From assembly GCA_027943335.1 (NCBI GenBank), contig BSBK01005139.1:840001-904000 (forward strand): 64,000 bases of DNA, read 5' to 3'. Of this stretch, positions 59,043 through 64,000 are shown piece after piece (within the stretch, counting starts at the first letter, position 1; every line of letters starts with the position of its first letter). The notes below the pieces were generated by a model. That model saw nothing but the letters and a program-made list of their open reading frames with translations. It made no database searches and was not told where the DNA came from. Made by a program: the position numbers and the translations under genes. This stretch comes from Chamaecyparis obtusa. Lineage: Eukaryota; Streptophyta; Pinopsida; Cupressales; Cupressaceae.

Positions 59043-59185
59043 TTAGAAGAAGCACCACTTCAAGATGATCATCCCATTCAAGCAACATCAAATATGTTGA
59101 TAGAAAATCAATCAAAGGGCAAGTCATTGATGACCAGTTAGCAGAAGCACCACTTCAATATGATCATCCCATTCAAGTGGAATTC
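58996..59185 (+). repeat. 95-bp tandem duplication in Gypsy-C pol
   Basis: Unit 1 starts AATATGTTGATAGAAAATC at 58996 and unit 2 at 59091. Because 95 is not a multiple of three, the duplication accounts exactly for the frame change between RNase H and the second RNase H. Unit 1 has TAG where unit 2 has CAG. Confidence 0.93.
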
Positions 59186-59603
59186 TTGGATTTAGAGATT
59201 GGGAATGTTGAGGCAAAAACATGGCAACTATATTTAGATGGTTCATACACTCAACATGGGTTAGGAGCAAGCATACTTATAATCACTCCTCAAGGCTCTA
59301 CTATCCCTAAGTCCTATAAGTTGTTATTTCCATGCACTAATAATATAGTAGAATATGAAGCCTTGGTTATTGGAATCAAGTTGGCATTAGAATGGAAAGT
59401 GATAGAACTAAAGGTTTATGGAGATTCACAATTAGTCATTAATCAAGTTAATGAAGAATATTAGACAAAAGATGACAAATTGGTACCCTACAAAAACATG
59501 GTGGGAAGTCTTAAGAAGTACTTCATACTTATTACATTTGAGAAAGTGCCAAGAGAAAAGAACAAAGTAGCAAATGCAATCTTTGCTTCTACAAATGCCT
59601 GAT
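59177..59603 (+). pseudogene. pol: Gypsy-C archaeal-type RNase H
   Basis: The second RNase H, between RT-RNase H and integrase: TWQLYLDGSYTQHGLGASIL (Asp), CTNNIVEYEALVIGIKLALE (Glu), KVYGDSQLVINQVNEEY (Asp) and KVPREKNKVANAI. All four blocks are well kept, with one TAG at 59462. Its position after RT is the canonical Tat arrangement, in contrast to Gypsy-D. Confidence 0.9.
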
Positions 59604-60962
59604 TAGAGTGCCAGATATGAATTCCTGGTAGAAGAAGTGGATCAACCCATGTTTGACCCTACCCACCCTTATACCATTTTCTTGCTAACTAAAAATGAAT
59701 CACCTTGGTATGGACCTATTTACACTTACTTGAAAGATCAAATTCTTCCCATAGACCAAACTAGGAATCAAAAGAAAAGCTTCATTCACCAAGCCGCTCG
59801 ATACACTATAATTTCTAAAATATTACATCGCAAGAGTTTAGATGGAATACTCCTTAGATGTCTAGAAAAAGAGGAATCAAATGTAGCCTTGTGAGAAATC
59901 CATGAAGGAACTTGTGGATCACACTCAAATAGATTAATGCTAGCTAAGAAACTTCTTAGGATAGGATATTTTTGGCCTACGATGGAGAAAGATGCTTGTA
60001 ACTTTTCCAAAACTTGTAGAAAGTGTCAATTCCATGGAAACTTGATACATGTGCCCACACAAGAGCTTCATCCAATGACAACACCTTGTCCATTCTATCA
60101 ACGGGGTCTAGACCTAATAGGCATGATTTATCCACCATCCTCGAATGGTCATAAATTCATCATCACGACAATGGAGTACTTTACTAAGTGGGTGGAAGCT
60201 GTACCCTTATCAACTACAATGGGAAACAAAATATCTTTGTTTATCCTCAATCACATTATTTGTAAATATGGCATACCTCATGCTATCATAACAGATAATG
60301 TAGAGCATTTAAAAAATAAAGACCTAAAGGAATTATGCACCAAGTTTCACATGATTCATCATTATTCTTCAATTTATTACCCCCAAGGTAATGGACAAGC
60401 CGAGGCAACAAATAAGAACATTTTGAAGATATTGAAGAGAATGGTGGACAATTTAGGTAGAGATTGGCACATCAAAATAAACCCGACCTTATGGGCTTAT
60501 AGAACAAGCATAAGAGCACCAATAGGAGCTACACCTTTTTCTTTAGTCTTTAGAATAGAAGCAGTTTTACCTTTGGAGGTAGAACTTCCATCCTTAAGGG
60601 TATCTCTTCATGGCTTGATAAGTGAGGAAGACTATAGGGTTGCTAGGCTACAAGAACTAGAACTCCTAGATGAGAAATAGAAACAAGCATTTGATCATCT
60701 AAAGGTATACCAAAATAGAATGTCAAGGAATTATAACAAGCACATCAAGTCAAAAACATTTCAAATAGGTGACCTAGTTTTGCGAGAGAATCCCAAAAAT
60801 CAAGCAGAAAGAGAAAAGAAAGAAAAATGGGAAGCAAACTGGTTAGGACCATTTATCATCATTGAAAATTTTGGGACCAACACCTACAAATTAGCAGATT
60901 GTGATGGAGAAGAGCTACAAGAACCTATCAATAGCATACATTTAAAGAGGTTCTATACATGA
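59604..60962 (+). pseudogene. pol: Gypsy-C integrase, nearly complete
   Basis: Zinc domain EIHEGTCGSHSNR then CRKCQFHGN (His-His-Cys-Cys, about 59900-60040). The core has GLDLIGMIYPP (Asp), AIITDNVEHL (Asp) and YYPQGNGQAEATNK (Glu). TSIRAPIGATPFSLVF, RVARLQELELLDE and a C-terminal GDLVLRENPKN / NWLGPFI domain follow, ending HLKRFYT. Only two stops interrupt 450 codons, a TGA at 59892 and a TAG at 60678. It is the reference for reading the Gypsy-B fragment. Confidence 0.92.
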
Positions 60963-63268
60963 GATAGATGAAAGAGTATAAAGAGTATCAGATGGGAAGC
61001 ATCATATTTATTGTACATAGTCAAAAGAGATCTTGAAAATATCAAAAACATTTGAAAAGAAGAAAAGATAAAAAATGGTGGAAAATTGAGCATGAAAAAA
61101 GCAAAAACATTCATATATGACCTTCAAAAAGATGTTGTCTTAGTGAAAACCTAGCAAATAGGCACCTTGATGATATGAAAAAAATTGAAAAAAAAAAATA
61201 TAAAAAAAAATAAAAAAAGAGAAAAAAGTGCCTTGGTGAAAACCTAGCAAATAGGTGCCTTGGTAGCAAAAAAAAAGGAAAGCTTTAAAAATAGAAAAAA
61301 GAGAAAGATCTATTCAATAGTGAAAACCTGGTAAATAGGCCCCATTGAATGTCGAAGTTAGTCACATACCTAGAAGGTCACCTTGTAAATATTGCATTTG
61401 CCAGCATTTGTATATATTGCATAATAAAACCCCACAGTTACATTTACAAGTACCTCAAGATTTTGGTCACCTAATCTGCCAAATTATCCTAAGTCCCACA
61501 AATGAAATTATATCAAACTAGGGGAAATCTACTCAAAAGGAGAAAGGATTCATCAAAGCAAGCTCTATTCAATCATGGAATCAATTCATCAAAAATTCGA
61601 AAGAGAAACACCTAATCAAATCTATATTCTAATCCAATTTGAACCAAACGCAAAATTTGATCCAAAATCTTACATGACCTTATCTTTATCAGGATTAAAA
61701 GTATGAAATGGATGGAACTACACTTGAAATATGGATTTGAAAAACATTGCAGGAAATTTTTCTAAGTGTTGACTCAATTGATGAAATCATGCCTTTCTAG
61801 CGAATCGATGAAAGTTTAAACTAGACAAGCTATGATGAAAGGATGATATTTTTTTTTAATTTCTAAATGACTTTCTTAAAATCAAAGTTTTAAATCATGT
61901 ATTATTTTTCTAAGGATGTGATCATCAAAGAATCATCAAGGACTTGTACATAGGATAAAACTAAGATTTCTACTTGTTTACGCAAAGGGATACCTTGGCT
62001 ATTTTGATCTTCAATATCATAATACCAAAATCCACTTGCAACATAGAATCTGACAAAATCAATATTCACACTATCATGATTGGCTTCAATCAGTGATAGT
62101 TGTACCAAAGAGAGATGGGAAAGAAAATAAAGAGGTGCAAAAAGTATTGATATCATCATGGTTGAACTAGTGATGGTTGTACTAAAATGGGATTCCAAAA
62201 ATGCTCAATGATGATTATAAGCTCCAAATTTTGAATAAAGATAGTTAGCTGCATACATCTTAGTTAAGTGCATTGTATATTGTTTTGACTTTCTTAGCTT
62301 AAATTTGCAAGAGGAAAATAAAAAGGGGGTGTACTCAAATAAAAAATCAAAGGATTATCAAAAACAACTATATAAGATTGAGTGTGTTGGAAATAAAAAA
62401 CAAATAAAAGACAAAGTGCATTTCATTAGTTCACTTGCATTGATTAAGTTGCATTAAGTCATTAAACCTTGCATACATTTCAAATGTGTCCAACATTTGA
62501 ATCATTAAGTTCATTACATTAAGTTGCATTACCATTAGATTACTTTCATCTCATTTCAGGTGCATCTATTAAGAGCATTGCATTAGTCAGAAATCATTCA
62601 TAGCATTCATTAAGATGATTCAACATTAAATGCATATCATCCATGATAGTACCATTCAACCATATTGCGTATATCATTATTCATTAAAAGCTCATGATCA
62701 TTGCATTGTTACATAGATTCATCACATTTACATATAAAAAAGGAATGCATCCATTAGATTCATTATTCATCATCCATGTAACATCTATTACATATACACA
62801 AAATATCATTAATCATTCAATTGACATTGCAATCATCTATTTTATGTCGTACATAAGACAAATCATTTAACCATTATTAGGACATATGCATACATTTCAC
62901 AATTGCATTTTGAAAAGCATAAAACAAAGCATACAAGAAATAGAATCACATAGAACTACATATCATGCAAAACACTTGAAAAAGAGATCCAACCCATGAT
63001 GACATCATATATAGTGAAATATATCAAAGAAAAAATCAGAGTCCATGGTACCATCATCATTAAAACAATGAGATAACAAAGTCTAAATGAATGATCATAA
63101 AAGATAAATCCAAGGATCAATGTCCAACAACTATCAAAGTATCAGCATAAGCAACATCAAATGATAAAAAATGATACAACAAGAGTCCAATGTCTCAATC
63201 ATAACAACAGAAAGGAGATCATATAACATCAAAGTATAAATGAAACAATTGAAATATCTCATAAAATA
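60963..63268 (+). other. Gypsy-C 3' region
   Basis: No plus-strand coding sequence. It begins with the motif array (61143-61346). A purine-rich tract AGAGGAAAATAAAAAGGGGG occurs at about 62311-62330, followed by TGTACTC. From 62400 to 62880 the DNA is rich in CATT words. Confidence 0.6.
61143..61346 (+). repeat. Conserved gypsy 3' motif array (Gypsy-C)
   Basis: Three copies of GTGAAAACCTAGCAAATAGG or a close variant (third copy CCTGGTAAATAGG), starting at 61143, 61236 and 61320. Copy 2 is flanked on both sides by GTGCCTTGGT. A-rich spacers of 60-70 bp separate them. Confidence 0.88.
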
Positions 63269-63990
63269 TCAACTGATAGAATCATCACCACCATCAGTAA
63301 CATTAGGACCTGGAATACTATCAGGAGGCTAACTTGAGCTAGTCTGTAAACCATGATGACTCATAGCAACCATGAAAGTATGCATCATTGAGCTCAACTG
63401 AGAAACCTGCTATTGTACTGCTAAAATCTGACTTTGCAGAGAAATAACATCTGATGTTGATGCTGGGGTAGGAGTCTGTGCCATAGAAGACTGTGGAGGA
63501 GGAATAGAAGTAGATGGCATAGAAGAAGATGGATCACCCAAAGATGAAATGAAATAATAAGATGAAGGCATCGAAGTAGAAGCATGAGCCCGAGATGAAG
63601 GAGCCTGAGGAACAATTGGAGGAATGACCTGCTAAGCAGGAGGACCTTGTGCCTAATCAAGTAATACCTGTATAATATTTGCATCAACCTCTCTATGGGA
63701 TCCCTTGCAACATGATGAAATACTCTGTCAATTCGTTGACCTCTTGCCTGATCACTACCCCTAGGAGGAATTAGAGTAGTAGCTATCACTAGAATCTGAA
63801 CTCTACCCACTCTAAATCCTTGATGACCCCATCGTCCATTCTATCCCCTAATCCTACCACCACCACCTCTACCATCATCCCCATCATCACTATCATTTCC
63901 ACCATCTCCACTAGCACCATCATCCCCATCTGATAACTCATCAATGGTGGGAATCCTCTCGGCAAGATCTATAAATCTGGGAAATGGGTA
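63269..63990 (-). pseudogene. Decayed antisense ORF downstream of Gypsy-C pol
   Basis: The minus strand gives a coding-like reading rich in Pro, Ser and Gln (QAPSSRAHASTSMPSSYYF, STSIPPPQSSMAQTPTPAS, SLQSQILAVQ, LSSMMHTFMVAMSHHG), ending at a TGA at 63269-63271, with TAG codons at likely Gln positions. Further upstream (about 63830-63960) is a Gly/Asp-rich block, and a frame change lies between near 63690. Antisense ORFs between pol and 3' LTR are known in some Tat-lineage elements such as Grande. Whether this belongs to Gypsy-C or to another element is unknown, and no domain is recognised. Confidence 0.35.
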
Positions 63991-64000
63991 TCTATGTAAC

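Larger units (their letters stand above)
50685..64000 (+). mobile_element. Gypsy-C: Tat-lineage Ty3/gypsy element, 3' end beyond window
   Basis: A plus-strand element with 5' LTR (50685-51548), primer site (51554-51571), long leader, gag, aspartic protease, G-patch, RT, RNase H, second RNase H, integrase and motif array, followed by a 3' region with an antisense coding-like block. Gag to protease keep one frame; frameshifts occur near 56200, 57400, 59040 and 59500. The dual RNase H between RT and integrase is the Tat hallmark. No 3' LTR matching the 5' LTR is found before 64000, so the right limit is open. Confidence 0.85.

Noticed and set aside
62311..62337. Polypurine tract and 3' LTR start of Gypsy-C
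   Set aside because: AAAAAGGGGG then TGTACTC looks right, but the following sequence does not match the 5' LTR start TGTAATCACC, so the 3' LTR is not called.

Overview
The window is AT-rich plant nuclear DNA made almost entirely of nested LTR retrotransposons. I found no cellular protein gene, rRNA, tRNA or CRISPR array. The plant assignment rests on Ty1/copia polyproteins with initiator-tRNA-Met type primer sites and on Ty3/gypsy polyproteins carrying a second, archaeal-type RNase H, which is a plant (Tat-lineage) hallmark. Old coding regions full of C-to-T nonsense codons and insertions stacked three deep suit a very large genome, possibly a gymnosperm; that last step is inference.

Layout. 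1-3258: anonymous AT-rich DNA with a 21-bp minisatellite. 3259-9154: Copia-1, a complete plus-strand copia element with 5-bp target duplication TGCAT. 9160-10217 and 46945 to about 48900: a decayed Tat-like gypsy relic, Gypsy-A, split by Copia-2. 10218-46944: Copia-2, a minus-strand copia element with target duplication TAATC, about 6.9 kb long once three later insertions are removed. These are Gypsy-B (13097-25368, minus), a 4.7-kb insertion E that is probably a solo LTR (25546-30264), and Gypsy-D (30712-43560). Gypsy-D has a gypsy gag-pol between two 2.96-kb arms in INVERTED orientation. 48900-50684: low-complexity DNA. 50685 to the window end: Gypsy-C, a plus-strand Tat-lineage element with 5' LTR, primer site, gag, protease, G-patch, RT, RNase H, archaeal-type RNase H and integrase. 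A decayed antisense ORF lies downstream of its pol.

How it fits together. All the coding regions are retrotransposon machinery: gag particle protein, aspartic protease, reverse transcriptase/RNase H and integrase. All pol genes are dead, and the kind of damage differs. The copia reading frames keep one frame but carry 11-12 nonsense codons, mostly CAG-to-TAG, CGA-to-TGA or TGG-to-TAG, as expected from deamination of methylated cytosine. Gypsy-C and Gypsy-D also carry frameshifts. The most intact reading frame is a 752-codon gag-like ORF in Gypsy-B with a single stop.

The signals most worth attention are: the inverted-arm element Gypsy-D; a 23-unit, exactly 12-bp minisatellite inside the Gypsy-B integrase that spells the integrase's own Ser-Ile-Arg-Thr motif; a three-copy noncoding motif array found four times in Gypsy-A, -B and -C; an archaeal-type RNase H placed before the RT in Gypsy-D; and a cluster of six TCGTACGA-type palindromes in the Gypsy-B leader.
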